The notes under the pieces were generated by a model, which saw only the letters and a program-made list of their open reading frames with translations, was not told where the DNA came from and ran no database searches. The position numbers and the translations under genes are program-made. This document shows, one piece after another, positions 39,952 through 47,774 of a stretch of DNA of 64,000 nucleotides. Within the stretch, counting starts at the first letter, position 1. Each line of letters opens with the position of its first letter. Source of the DNA: Nitratireductor aquimarinus (lineage in GTDB: Bacteria > Pseudomonadota > Alphaproteobacteria > Rhizobiales > Rhizobiaceae); the NCBI RefSeq assembly GCF_046773475.1, contig NZ_CP177240.1, positions 186,001-250,000 on the forward strand, in the 5' to 3' direction.

Positions 39952-41565
39952 TCACAGCATGATCCCGCGAAGGGTGAAGTAGATCACGGCGGAGATGAGC
40001 GCCGTCAGCGGAACGGTTATGATCCAGGCCGACAGAACCTTGGTCATCAGCGCCCGGTTCACGAGAGCTTCTCCCCGTTCGGTTGCCGCAGTGCTGCCGC
40101 ACACGCTGGCGTCAGACTGCCTTTGCGCATGTTCCCTGCGCAGCGCATCGATCATGGCCCTGCGCTGCGCGAAGGGGCTTGCCTGCATGCGGGCGATGAA
40201 AGCGTCGCATTCCGCCTCATCACGACCGGCATGCAGTGCGCGGATATCGCTGACGATCCGCGCATAGCGGCGCTTCAGCCACTCCCGCAGAAAGCCCACG
40301 CCAAGCACGGCGCCCACGGTCACATGGGTGGTGGAAACCGGCAGGCCAAGCTGGCTGGCCGTGATCACGGTGATGGTTGCCGCCATGGCGATGCAGTAGG
40401 CGCGCATCGCGTCCAGCCTGGTCAGCTCCCCACCCACGGTCTGGATGACGCGGGGGCCGAACAGCAGGAGGCCGATGGCGAGGCCGGCAGCGCCGAGCCC
40501 CATGACCCAGAACGGAATGATGGCCTTTTCCTGCATCGCGTCATTGGTCAGCACATCATAGATGCCGGCCAGTGGCCCGATCGCGTTTGCCACGTCATTG
40601 GAGCCGTGCGCGAAGCTCAAAAGCGCTGCCGAGAAAATGAGCGGCAGGGCCAGAAGCTGGTTCACCGCGGATTTGTCATTCTGCAGTTTTGGCAGCCGGC
40701 GTGCGATCAGGAAGCGGGAGACAACCCATGCCACAAGAGCGATGAGCGCGCTGGCCATGGTCGCCTCAAGCAGGCTCGCAGACCACACCTTCTTGAACCC
40801 CTTGAGGATCAGATAGGTGCCGAACGACCAGGTCATGGCAGCCACAAGAAGCGGCACAATCCTCTGCGCGGCCTTCAGCACCTGCGGCTCATAGGTCACG
40901 AAGCGCTTGATCGCATAGAGAAACAGCGCAGCAAACAGGCCGCCCAGAAGCGGGGAGATGATCCAGCTTGCGGCGATGTTGGCCATCACCGACCAGTCAA
41001 CGGCCGAAAGGCCCGCTGCCGCAATGCCGCCGCCCATCACGCCACCCACGATGGAATGGGTCGTGGAGACGGGCGCGCCGAAAACGGTGGCGAGGTTCAG
41101 CCAGAGCGCCGCAGCCAGAAGTGCGGCCATCATCACCCAGACATAGACGCTCCGGTCAGCAAGCGCCTCCGGCATAACGATGCCGCCGCGCACGGTGCTG
41201 ATGACCTGGCCGCCGGCAATAAGCGCGCCGCCAAACTCGAACACCGCCGCCATAATGAGCGCGCCTGCAAGCGGGATCACCCTTGCACCGACCACAGGGC
41301 CGATATTGTTGGCGACATCGTTTGCGCCGATATTGAGCGCCATATACGCGCCGAAGCCGGCGGCCGTGGCGATCCACAGCGCGAATTCGGGATTGCCGCC
41401 ATTCTGGGCGCGCACCAGCGCATAGGCCATCGCCGCAGCGACGAAGGACAGGGCGATGAAAAGACGTCCGAGAAACGGAGCAAGGTCTCTGAGGTCCGAC
41501 CTGGCTTTCGCGAGGCTCGCCATATAGCCGGATTCAGGCAAAGCGGGGCTGACATGCGTACGCAT
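39952..41565 (-). CDS. PiT-family inorganic phosphate transporter
   Basis: 537 residues with about twelve hydrophobic segments and the two inverted PiT signatures: GANDVANNIGPVVGARVI near residue 100 and SHGSNDVANAIGPLAGIYD-type HGSNDVANAIGPLAG in the second half. It carries metal-phosphate with H+ or Na+ across the inner membrane. It is longer than short bacterial Pit proteins because of a central cytoplasmic stretch (RREHAQRQSD region) and N-terminal extension. Downstream of VTC by 31 bases. ATG follows GGAGAGGA. Confidence 0.93.
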   Translation of the reverse strand: MRTHVSPALPESGYMASLAKARSDLRDLAPFLGRLFIALSFVAAAMAYALVRAQNGGNPEFALWIATAAGFGAYMALNIGANDVANNIGPVVGARVIPLAGALIMAAVFEFGGALIAGGQVISTVRGGIVMPEALADRSVYVWVMMAALLAAALWLNLATVFGAPVSTTHSIVGGVMGGGIAAAGLSAVDWSVMANIAASWIISPLLGGLFAALFLYAIKRFVTYEPQVLKAAQRIVPLLVAAMTWSFGTYLILKGFKKVWSASLLEATMASALIALVAWVVSRFLIARRLPKLQNDKSAVNQLLALPLIFSAALLSFAHGSNDVANAIGPLAGIYDVLTNDAMQEKAIIPFWVMGLGAAGLAIGLLLFGPRVIQTVGGELTRLDAMRAYCIAMAATITVITASQLGLPVSTTHVTVGAVLGVGFLREWLKRRYARIVSDIRALHAGRDEAECDAFIARMQASPFAQRRAMIDALRREHAQRQSDASVCGSTAATERGEALVNRALMTKVLSAWIITVPLTALISAVIYFTLRGIML

Positions 41566-41596
41566 GGTCCTCTCCTTTCGATGGCAGAGTTGAAGC

Positions 41597-42385
41597 TCAG
41601 GCGGGGCTCAGGGCCCGGCCGTCGAGAAGCTGCAAGCGACGCAGCGCGGGCAGGAAGCGGTTGTGCCGCTCCACCTGGCCCGTCGCGGCCATGCCCACGC
41701 AGTATTTTGAGCAGCGTTTTGTCGGGTGGACGTGCAGTCCCCGGAAAATCGCATCGGCGATGCCGTTGCCGCGCGCCGACTTCGTTTCCACGATGGAGAT
41801 GTCGGGCCGCACAAGGCGGCGCACATCGCCAGCCTTGAACGAAAGCTGCGTATCGATGGTCATGCGCTCGCCGCCCTCCTTGGCCACCAGCGTGATGCGC
41901 ATATACTGCATCTCGATCACCGGGGCCAAAGGCCGGTCGAAGGGGCTGTCATAGATCTCGCGATGGCACGTATCGATGAAACTTTCACCGGAGTGGTCGA
42001 GGCCCGAACCGGGTTCCTGCAGCTTCAGGCGTTTCTTGACCGTGATCTGCCGTTTGCTCTTCAGCTTCACTTCCAGATAGCTGAGGCCGGTATCCACGTA
42101 ATCGCGCACCCGCACCTTGCAGCGTTTGCGACGCCCCTGATGGTGGTCGTAATAGCTGCGCAGATCGTCATCATCATAATAACGGGTGGCATAAGTGAAC
42201 GCGCGGATGCCGTCGATTTCGAGCACGTCGAACAGATCCGAAAAGGCGTGCAGCGCGGGGCGGAGCCGGTTGGCCGGGACGATATACTTGTTGTCCAGCC
42301 GTTCCAGCATGGCGGCCTTGCCGTTCAGTCCCTCAAGCGAGATCGGGCGGAAGCCGGTCAGTTCATTTGTGATGGAATGATCCAT
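41597..42385 (-). CDS. VTC-domain protein, putative polyphosphate polymerase
   Basis: 262 residues, a single VTC catalytic domain of the tunnel-type (TTM/CYTH) fold. Inward-facing residues expected for phosphate and metal are visible: MLERLDNKYIVP, RKRCKVRVRDYVD (RxR), YLEVKLK and SIVETKS (ExK). In yeast the domain makes polyphosphate from ATP; bacterial free-standing versions are less studied. Its neighbours, DUF4956 upstream (23 bases) and a phosphate transporter downstream, support a polyphosphate role. It has no membrane helix, and DUF4956 may supply the anchor. Confidence 0.87.
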   Translation of the reverse strand: MDHSITNELTGFRPISLEGLNGKAAMLERLDNKYIVPANRLRPALHAFSDLFDVLEIDGIRAFTYATRYYDDDDLRSYYDHHQGRRKRCKVRVRDYVDTGLSYLEVKLKSKRQITVKKRLKLQEPGSGLDHSGESFIDTCHREIYDSPFDRPLAPVIEMQYMRITLVAKEGGERMTIDTQLSFKAGDVRRLVRPDISIVETKSARGNGIADAIFRGLHVHPTKRCSKYCVGMAATGQVERHNRFLPALRRLQLLDGRALSPA

Positions 42386-42408
42386 TGGAGTGTCTCCTTC
42401 CCGGCAGG

Positions 42409-42990
42409 TCAGTGCCGGGGCTTGCGGAAGAACACGTTCATCCGGGCCATGTCGTTGATGTAGTCGAGCGCGGTGATCTGGTAGGACATCACGTCCACGC
42501 CAAGGCGCTCGGAGAGGTCGCGGCGCATCTTCTCAGGCTGCGAAAGCGCTTCGTGATCGATCTTGTCGAGCGTGATCTTCACACCATCGGACGAGCGCAG
42601 GATGGCCGGGTGATCGAGGATGTAAGCGCCCAGAAGCACAAGCGCGACGACGGCAAGCACGATGGCCAGAGGCGTTCCGGGAATGGCGCAGATCACGGCG
42701 ATGGAGACCGAGCCGAAGAAATAGGTGATTTCCACCTTGGAGATCTGCTCCGAACGCAGGGTAAAGAGCGCCAGGATCGCGAAGAGGCCAAAGCCGGCGG
42801 CCAGCGAGAATTCGACAGCCGAGAGAATGGAAAGAACGCCAAAGGCAAAGATGTTGAACAGCGATGCCGCCGTCACCAGTTCCTTGTCGCGGTAGCGCCG
42901 GTAGTAAAGGCCGAAGACCAGGATCGTCATCGACACGACGTCGATGCCAAAGCGGATTGGGGTGTCACCGAATGCGAACGTTTCCAGCAT
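42409..42990 (-). CDS. DUF4956 membrane protein paired with VTC
   Basis: 193 residues from the ATG at 42990 (GAGGA seven bases upstream; ATG at 43002 would add four residues). Four hydrophobic segments lie in the first 120 residues, followed by a soluble domain (about 125-190) with KITLDKIDHEAL and GVDVMSYQITALDYINDMARM. DUF4956 proteins commonly sit next to VTC-domain genes. It may guide or export the polyphosphate or hold VTC at the membrane. The motif between helices, LFTLRSEQISKVEITYFFGS, is well conserved in such pairs as far as I recall. Confidence 0.82.
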   Translation of the reverse strand: MLETFAFGDTPIRFGIDVVSMTILVFGLYYRRYRDKELVTAASLFNIFAFGVLSILSAVEFSLAAGFGLFAILALFTLRSEQISKVEITYFFGSVSIAVICAIPGTPLAIVLAVVALVLLGAYILDHPAILRSSDGVKITLDKIDHEALSQPEKMRRDLSERLGVDVMSYQITALDYINDMARMNVFFRKPRH

Positions 42991-43018
42991 TGTTTTCCTC
43001 ATTTGTTGGTCACGGCCT

Positions 43019-43051
43019 CTGTCAGAAAACTGTCGTAAAACTGTCAGAAAG
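43019..43051. promoter_or_regulatory. triple PHO-box-like direct repeat
   Basis: CTGTC recurs at 43019, 43030 and 43041, each followed by six AT-rich bases (AGAAAA, GTAAAA, AGAAAG), giving three 11-bp units. The PhoB consensus is CTGTCAT repeated at 11 bp. The array sits 29 bases before the ATG of the phosphate/polyphosphate operon but on the opposite strand orientation to those genes. Confidence 0.65.
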
Positions 43052-43145
43052 CCGTCTCTGGTGTCGGAAAACGTGAGGGAATTGGATCTATTCCATCGGC
43101 ATTGATTTTATTTCTCCCGGGTCCGCTGAAACCCTTGCCGCATAT

Positions 43146-43181
43146 GAAAAAACTCCCCCCGGATTTTTTCCGGAGGGAGTT
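43146..43181 (-). terminator. Rho-independent terminator of msrBA
   Basis: Arms 43151-43163 and 43169-43181 form a 13-bp stem (one wobble on the minus strand) with a short A/T loop, followed on the minus strand by TTTTTTC. It lies 45 bases after the msrA stop. Confidence 0.8.
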
Positions 43182-43225
43182 CATCTTTGTCGTTTCGGTC
43201 AGATATCTGCGCCTGATCCGGCGTT

Positions 43226-43732
43226 CTATTCCGCCGCGTCGCGCCGTGGCAGCACCCAGTCGGGGCGCGGGAAATGGCAGGTATAGCCATTGGGATAGCG
43301 CTCGAGATAATCCTGATGCTCGGGCTCTGCTTCCCAGAAATCGCCAACCGGCTCCAGTTCCGTCACCACCTTGCCCGGCCACAGGCCGGAGGCGTTCACA
43401 TCGGCAATGGTCTCTTCGGCCACGCGCTTCTGCTCGTCGCTTACATAGTAGATCGCCGAGCGATAGGACATGCCGACATCATTGCCCTGCCGGTTTGCCG
43501 TGGTCGGATCATGGATCTGGAAGAAGAACTCCAGCAGCCGGCGATAGCTCGTTTTGTCGGGATCAAAGGTGATTTCAATCCCTTCCGCATGGGTTCCATG
43601 GTTGCGGTATGTGGCGTTCGGCACGTCGCCTCCGGTGTATCCCACACGGGTGCTGACAATGCCGGGCAGCTTGCGGATGAGGTCCTGCATGCCCCAGAAA
43701 CAGCCGCCAGCCAGAACAGCGCGTTCAGTCAT
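43226..43732 (-). CDS. msrA: MsrA, peptide-methionine (S)-S-oxide reductase
   Basis: 168 residues. The catalytic motif GGCFWGMQDL with the nucleophilic Cys is at residues 9-18, and the substrate stretch GYTGGDVPNATY follows. It reduces the S-epimer of methionine sulfoxide in the cytoplasm; there is no signal peptide. The ATG at 43732 overlaps the msrB stop by four bases; the longer frame upstream to 43825 lies in msrB and is rejected. It is coupled to MsrB for repair of both epimers. Confidence 0.95.
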   Translation of the reverse strand: MTERAVLAGGCFWGMQDLIRKLPGIVSTRVGYTGGDVPNATYRNHGTHAEGIEITFDPDKTSYRRLLEFFFQIHDPTTANRQGNDVGMSYRSAIYYVSDEQKRVAEETIADVNASGLWPGKVVTELEPVGDFWEAEPEHQDYLERYPNGYTCHFPRPDWVLPRRDAAE

Positions 43733-44175
43733 TGCACATCCTCCACCTGATCGAGATAGTCTCCGTAACCTTCCGCTTCCATCGCATCGCGATGAATGAA
43801 GCGCAGTGCCGCCGAATTGATGCAATAGCGCAGACCGCCACGGTCTCGCGGGCCATCCTCGAAGACATGGCCAAGATGGCTGTCGCCATGCGTGGAGCGC
43901 ACTTCCGTGCGGATCATGCCGTGGGTCGTGTCCCGCAGCTCGCTGACATTGGCCGGCGCGATGGGCTTGGTAAAGCTCGGCCAGCCACAGCCGGACTCAT
44001 ACTTGTCGCTGCTTGCGAAAAGCGGTTCGCCCGAAACGATGTCGACGTAGATGCCCGGTTCCTTGTTGTTCAGGTGCTCGCCGGTGCCAGGGCGTTCCGT
44101 GCCGCTTTGCTGCGTCACGTAATATTGCTCCGGGCTGAGGCGGGCCAAGGCTTCTTCGGTCTTCCTGTAGTTCAT
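43729..44175 (-). CDS. msrB: MsrB, peptide-methionine (R)-S-oxide reductase
   Basis: 148 residues. The zinc-type second CxxC of many MsrB proteins is not evident; CGWPSFTKPI and RTEVRSTHGDSHLGHVF are the core motifs, and GGLRYCINSAALRF contains the catalytic Cys. It reduces the R-epimer of methionine sulfoxide. First gene of a two-gene unit with msrA, ending at the minus-strand terminator. Confidence 0.95.
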   Translation of the reverse strand: MNYRKTEEALARLSPEQYYVTQQSGTERPGTGEHLNNKEPGIYVDIVSGEPLFASSDKYESGCGWPSFTKPIAPANVSELRDTTHGMIRTEVRSTHGDSHLGHVFEDGPRDRGGLRYCINSAALRFIHRDAMEAEGYGDYLDQVEDVQ

Positions 44176-44322
44176 CGGCAGCTCCGGCTTCCTGATCGTT
44201 CAATGGTGATCGGTCTCGGCATCGCGTCGAAACACGGTGCCTGCGGAGCCTCATCTAGGTATCGCGGCTCCGCAATCCCAATCATATTAGCGTGATCCGA
44301 AACGGAAGTCCGCCGGGACGCG

Positions 44323-45087
44323 TCAGCGCAGTGTGGAAAGCGCCGCGCTCTCGTCCTCGGCCGAAAGCGGCGCACCGGCCCTGGTGGCCATGAGAAACGC
44401 GTCCAGCGCTTCCAGCGAAGACGCGGGAACGAAATCGCCGTTCACATCCACCTGCGAGGCCGCAAAGCGCAGCTGCCAGGCATCGATTTCCTGACAGGCG
44501 ACAGCCACATGAGATGTGCCACGCGCACTGACCTCGAATTCCCGGCAAAGCGTGCCCGCGCCATCGCGATAAGTGGCAATCGCCTCGAAACGCGCATCCT
44601 CGCCAAGTTGCCTTGTCTCGCCCGATGGCGATACGTTCAGCGCTTCAACGATCCGGTCGTCTGCAAGGCCCGCAATCTCGATGCCGCCCGCCCGTTCGGG
44701 CTGACCGGCGGCCATGTAACCAAGCAACCCGCCCGCAACCAGCGCCAGAGAAGCTGCGATGGGCAGGGCATGGCGCTGCGCGAACCCCTGTTGGCGCGGG
44801 GCGCTCCTTTGCCTGAAGGGAAGCACCTCCGCTCCGGAAGCGGATTCTTCCATCTCCGCACCGCCAGCCATCTGTCGCACACGCGCTTCAAGATCGTCTG
44901 GCACGGAAACTTTTGCCGTTCCGAATGTACCCGCCAGTAACGCGCGCGTCTTCATGAACAGTTCCACGCGCTCCGCGAGCGCAGTGTCCCGCCCGATGGC
45001 GTCTTCAACCTCACGGCGGGTCTTCGCATCGAGCTCGCCATCGGCATAGGCCATCAGAACTTCATCGGTGAATTTTTCTTCATGCAT
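44323..45087 (-). CDS. membrane anti-sigma factor
   Basis: 254 residues. The N-terminal cytoplasmic helix bundle starts FTDEVLMAYADGELDAKTR, typical of anti-sigma domains (about 5-90), but without the HxxxCxxC zinc motif. One transmembrane helix (about 107-127, LPIAASLALVAGGLLGYMA) is followed by a periplasmic domain (about 130-250). It lies 37 bases after the ECF sigma gene and would sequester that sigma factor at the membrane. The divergent secreted subtilase might be its protease or its regulon member; this is inference. Confidence 0.85.
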   Translation of the reverse strand: MHEEKFTDEVLMAYADGELDAKTRREVEDAIGRDTALAERVELFMKTRALLAGTFGTAKVSVPDDLEARVRQMAGGAEMEESASGAEVLPFRQRSAPRQQGFAQRHALPIAASLALVAGGLLGYMAAGQPERAGGIEIAGLADDRIVEALNVSPSGETRQLGEDARFEAIATYRDGAGTLCREFEVSARGTSHVAVACQEIDAWQLRFAASQVDVNGDFVPASSLEALDAFLMATRAGAPLSAEDESAALSTLR

Positions 45088-45124
45088 CGTGTTCTGTCCT
45101 GTCGCAAAAGGTCATGCGGCCCTG

Positions 45125-45616
45125 TCAGTTTAGATCAAGTTTTCCGGCGAGCGTGGTCCGGGCGCGGGCAAGCCGGCTCATGACCGTGCCGATGGGAATG
45201 CCAAGCGCGGCGGCAGCTTCCTTGTAGGAGAGCTCCTCCACGCAGATCATCATGATGATCTCGCGCTGGTCCGCCGGCAGTTCCTGCAGCGCACTCGCCA
45301 CATTGCCGAGCATCAGATGCGTTTCCGTGTCATGCGCACCATCGGTGAAAATCGCATCGGGCCGGTCGACAATGTCCACGCTTTCGCCGCGCGTCCTGTC
45401 GCGCCGCACCCGGTCAATCCAGGTGTTGCGCATGATGCGTATCAGCCACGCGGAAAGGTTCGTGCCCTGGGCATAGCTGCTCCGGCTCGCAAAGGCTTTC
45501 TCGCAGGTCTGCTGCACAAGATCGTCGGCCACGTCCAGCGAGCGGCTCAGCACGAAAGCGTAACGTCGCAGATTCGGCAAAAGGTCGACGATTTCATCCG
45601 CAAAGGTGGATTTCAT
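45125..45616 (-). CDS. ECF-type RNA polymerase sigma factor
   Basis: 163 residues with sigma region 2 (about 10-75; VADDLVQQTCEKAFA and AWLIRIMRNTWIDRVRR) and region 4 (about 105-155; ELPADQREIIMMICVEEL and YKEAAAALGIPIGTVMSR). There is no region 1 or 3. The ATG at 45616 is used; a longer frame to 45688 would cross the divergent promoter palindrome. It is controlled by the anti-sigma factor that follows, and probably drives both its own promoter and the divergent protease gene. Confidence 0.92.
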   Translation of the reverse strand: MKSTFADEIVDLLPNLRRYAFVLSRSLDVADDLVQQTCEKAFASRSSYAQGTNLSAWLIRIMRNTWIDRVRRDRTRGESVDIVDRPDAIFTDGAHDTETHLMLGNVASALQELPADQREIIMMICVEELSYKEAAAALGIPIGTVMSRLARARTTLAGKLDLN

Positions 45617-45650
45617 GTTCCGGTCCGGGCGCCTTCTCCGTGAATGATGT

Positions 45651-45680
45651 GGAATAAACGTTGGGCTCGCCCGTTTATTC
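45651..45680. promoter_or_regulatory. candidate ECF promoter embedded in a palindrome
   Basis: GGAAT at 45651-45655 and CGTT at 45672-45675, with a 16-base spacer, match the GGAAC-N16/17-CGTT pattern of ECF/EcfG promoters for the plus-strand protease gene. The same bases form GAATAAACG/CGTTTATTC (45652-45660 with 45672-45680), a perfect 9-bp inverted repeat, so a second factor could bind or the promoter could act both ways. Confidence 0.6.
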
Positions 45681-45726
45681 GCCTGCATTCCAAAAAATGC
45701 TAATGAGGCGTCGAATGGAAGGGTTC

Positions 45727-47208
45727 ATGAACGCAAAACACAGCTATCGCTGCTTCGTCCGTCTATTGTTCATCGCGCTTTTGGGATTGCCCATGGCGAT
45801 CGCGCCCGTGCTGGTGAATGACCCGGCCGGCTATGCATTTGCCGACGATGACGATGATGACGACGACGATGATGATGACGATGATGACAACGGCGGCGGT
45901 GGAGGCGGCGGCAGCAGCGGGGGAACGAGCTTCAGCGGAAGCTCCTCCGGCGGTTCATCCGGGTCGTCCCGGCGCTCGGGCTCTTCCGGAAAGACACTCT
46001 TCGATGCGCTGAAACAGCGCCTCAATCCCCGCAAGAGCGCACCGCGCCGCAGCAGGCCCGCTGCCCGGCGCGCCGCACCGCCCCCCGCCATCCACGCCGA
46101 CCGTGAGGTCATCGCGCTGGGACTGAGCCAGGGAGACATAGAGGCGCTCGTCGACGATGGCTTCGCCGTCCTGGAACAGATCGACCTCCTGTCACTCACG
46201 GCAACGCTCTACCGGCTGCGCATCCCGGCGGAACAAACGCTCGATGCAGCCCGCGATACCGTACGCGCACTCAGGCCCGATGCACTGCTCGATCTTAATC
46301 ATCACTATCGCCCGTCTTCACGCGGTGGTGCAGATGGCGCCGGGCTCATCGGTTGCGAAGGTCCGCACTGTCCCGACAGGGCGCTGGTCGGATGGGTCGA
46401 GCCCGGCGGGCAGGATCCCGCCTGTGCGAGCCCTGTTCGCGTCGGCATTGTCGACACCGGCATCAACCCCGAGCACACCACCTTCGACGGCGGCGAGATC
46501 GAGTTCGTCCAGATGGAAGTGTCGGGCGGCTCCGATTCAGGCCGTCAGCACGGAACGGCGGTCGCGGCGATCCTGATCGGTTCCGGCGAAAGCCGGTCGC
46601 CGGGGCTCCTCAATGGCGCGAAACTCGTCGCCGCCGATCCGTTTTACCGCAAGGCGGGCGACGAACGGGCCGACGCCTATCACCTGATCGCTGCCATCGA
46701 TGCGGTGGTCGACCAGGAGGTCGCAGTGCTCAATCTCAGCCTGGCGGGCGCGGCCAATGAAGTGGTCGAGCGGATCGTCAACGAGGCGGCGCAAAAGGGC
46801 GTCGTCGTCGTTGCATCCGCCGGCAACAACGGACCGCGCGCGAAGCCGGTCTATCCCGCAGCGTATGACACGGTCATCGCGGTCACGGCAGTGGACCGCG
46901 CAAAGCGCGTTTATCGCCGGGCAGGGCAGGGCGACCACATCGATTTTGCCGCCCCCGGCGTGCAGGTCTGGACCGCCGCTTCGGTTTCCGGCGCACGTCC
47001 CAAGACCGGGACCTCCTTCGCAGCCCCCTTCGTCACCGCAGCAGCGGCCATGCTCAAACGTCAGGATCAAAGCCTCGACCATCGGGCGGTGAAGGCAATC
47101 CTCGCGGAAACAGCGCTGGATCTCGGGGCTGAAGGGCGCGATCCGGTGTTCGGTCACGGCCTGCTTCAGGCCTCCGGCCTGTGCCCGGCGGCCCTGCCGG
47201 GCGAGTAA
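45727..47208 (+). CDS. secreted S8 serine peptidase with poly-Asp/poly-Gly linker
   Basis: 493 residues from the ATG at 45727 (ggaaggg upstream). A signal peptide (about 1-39, ending AGYAFA) is followed at once by 15 aspartates (codons 45844-45888), Asn and seven glycines, then a Ser/Gly-rich and Arg/Pro-rich linker to about residue 120. A pro-region follows, then the subtilase domain (about 230-480) with catalytic Asp in VGIVDTGIN, His in RQHGTAVAA and Ser in GTSFAAPFV. The acidic run may bind calcium or the cell surface. It is divergent from the ECF sigma/anti-sigma pair and probably regulated by it. Confidence 0.88.
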   Translation: MNAKHSYRCFVRLLFIALLGLPMAIAPVLVNDPAGYAFADDDDDDDDDDDDDDDNGGGGGGGSSGGTSFSGSSSGGSSGSSRRSGSSGKTLFDALKQRLNPRKSAPRRSRPAARRAAPPPAIHADREVIALGLSQGDIEALVDDGFAVLEQIDLLSLTATLYRLRIPAEQTLDAARDTVRALRPDALLDLNHHYRPSSRGGADGAGLIGCEGPHCPDRALVGWVEPGGQDPACASPVRVGIVDTGINPEHTTFDGGEIEFVQMEVSGGSDSGRQHGTAVAAILIGSGESRSPGLLNGAKLVAADPFYRKAGDERADAYHLIAAIDAVVDQEVAVLNLSLAGAANEVVERIVNEAAQKGVVVVASAGNNGPRAKPVYPAAYDTVIAVTAVDRAKRVYRRAGQGDHIDFAAPGVQVWTAASVSGARPKTGTSFAAPFVTAAAAMLKRQDQSLDHRAVKAILAETALDLGAEGRDPVFGHGLLQASGLCPAALPGE

Positions 47209-47324
47209 TCTGAAACCATCCTTGCGTTGTGCGACACGCTTCCTATATTGCACGCCGAAGCGAGGACGACCTCCCCCATTCCGGGAACCATTTCGGGACG
47301 GCCCGAGTACCAACGGGGAGCAAG

Positions 47325-47768
47325 ATGCGCACTGCCGCAGACCGTATTCGCCACGCCGTCAGTTTCGAGCTGATCGCCCTTCTCATCGTCACGCCAATCG
47401 CCTCGTGGCTTTTCGGCAAGCCCATGTTCGAGATGGGCATCGTCGTGGTCGTCAGCGCCACGGTCGCCACGGCGTGGAACTATATTTACAATCTGGGTTT
47501 CGACCATGCGCTGCGCCGTTTCACCGGCAGTGTCCGCAAAACGGTGCTCATGCGCGTCGTTCACGCCGTTCTGTTCGAGGGTGGCCTTCTGGTCGTCCTG
47601 ATGCCGTTCACGGCAGCACTTCTCGGCGTTCCCATGGTGGAGGCGCTGTTCGTCAACGCCTCTTTCGCGCTTTTCTACCTGGTCTACGCTTTCGTTTTCA
47701 ACTGGGCGTATGACCTGATCTTTCCCGTGCCCGAAGCGCGTGCCGTTCCCGAGAACAGCAGGGCCTGA
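47325..47768 (+). CDS. PACE-family multidrug efflux transporter
   Basis: 147 residues, four hydrophobic segments in two repeated bacterial transmembrane pair domains. RIRHAVSFELIALLIVTPIA opens repeat one and RVVHAVLFEGGLLVVLMPF repeat two, with WNYIYNLGFDHA and NWAYDLIFPV closing each. This is the PACE family (AceI-like), proton-driven export of cationic biocides or polyamines. The ATG at 47325 follows cggggagc; an in-frame ATG at 47229 lacks a ribosome site. Confidence 0.88.
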   Translation: MRTAADRIRHAVSFELIALLIVTPIASWLFGKPMFEMGIVVVVSATVATAWNYIYNLGFDHALRRFTGSVRKTVLMRVVHAVLFEGGLLVVLMPFTAALLGVPMVEALFVNASFALFYLVYAFVFNWAYDLIFPVPEARAVPENSRA

Positions 47769-47774
47769 TCACGT

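Noticed and set aside
39784..41838. 684-codon open frame on the plus strand
   Set aside because: Antisense to the PiT transporter and part of VTC, both of which have conserved motifs; the product is low-complexity His/Gly/Arg.
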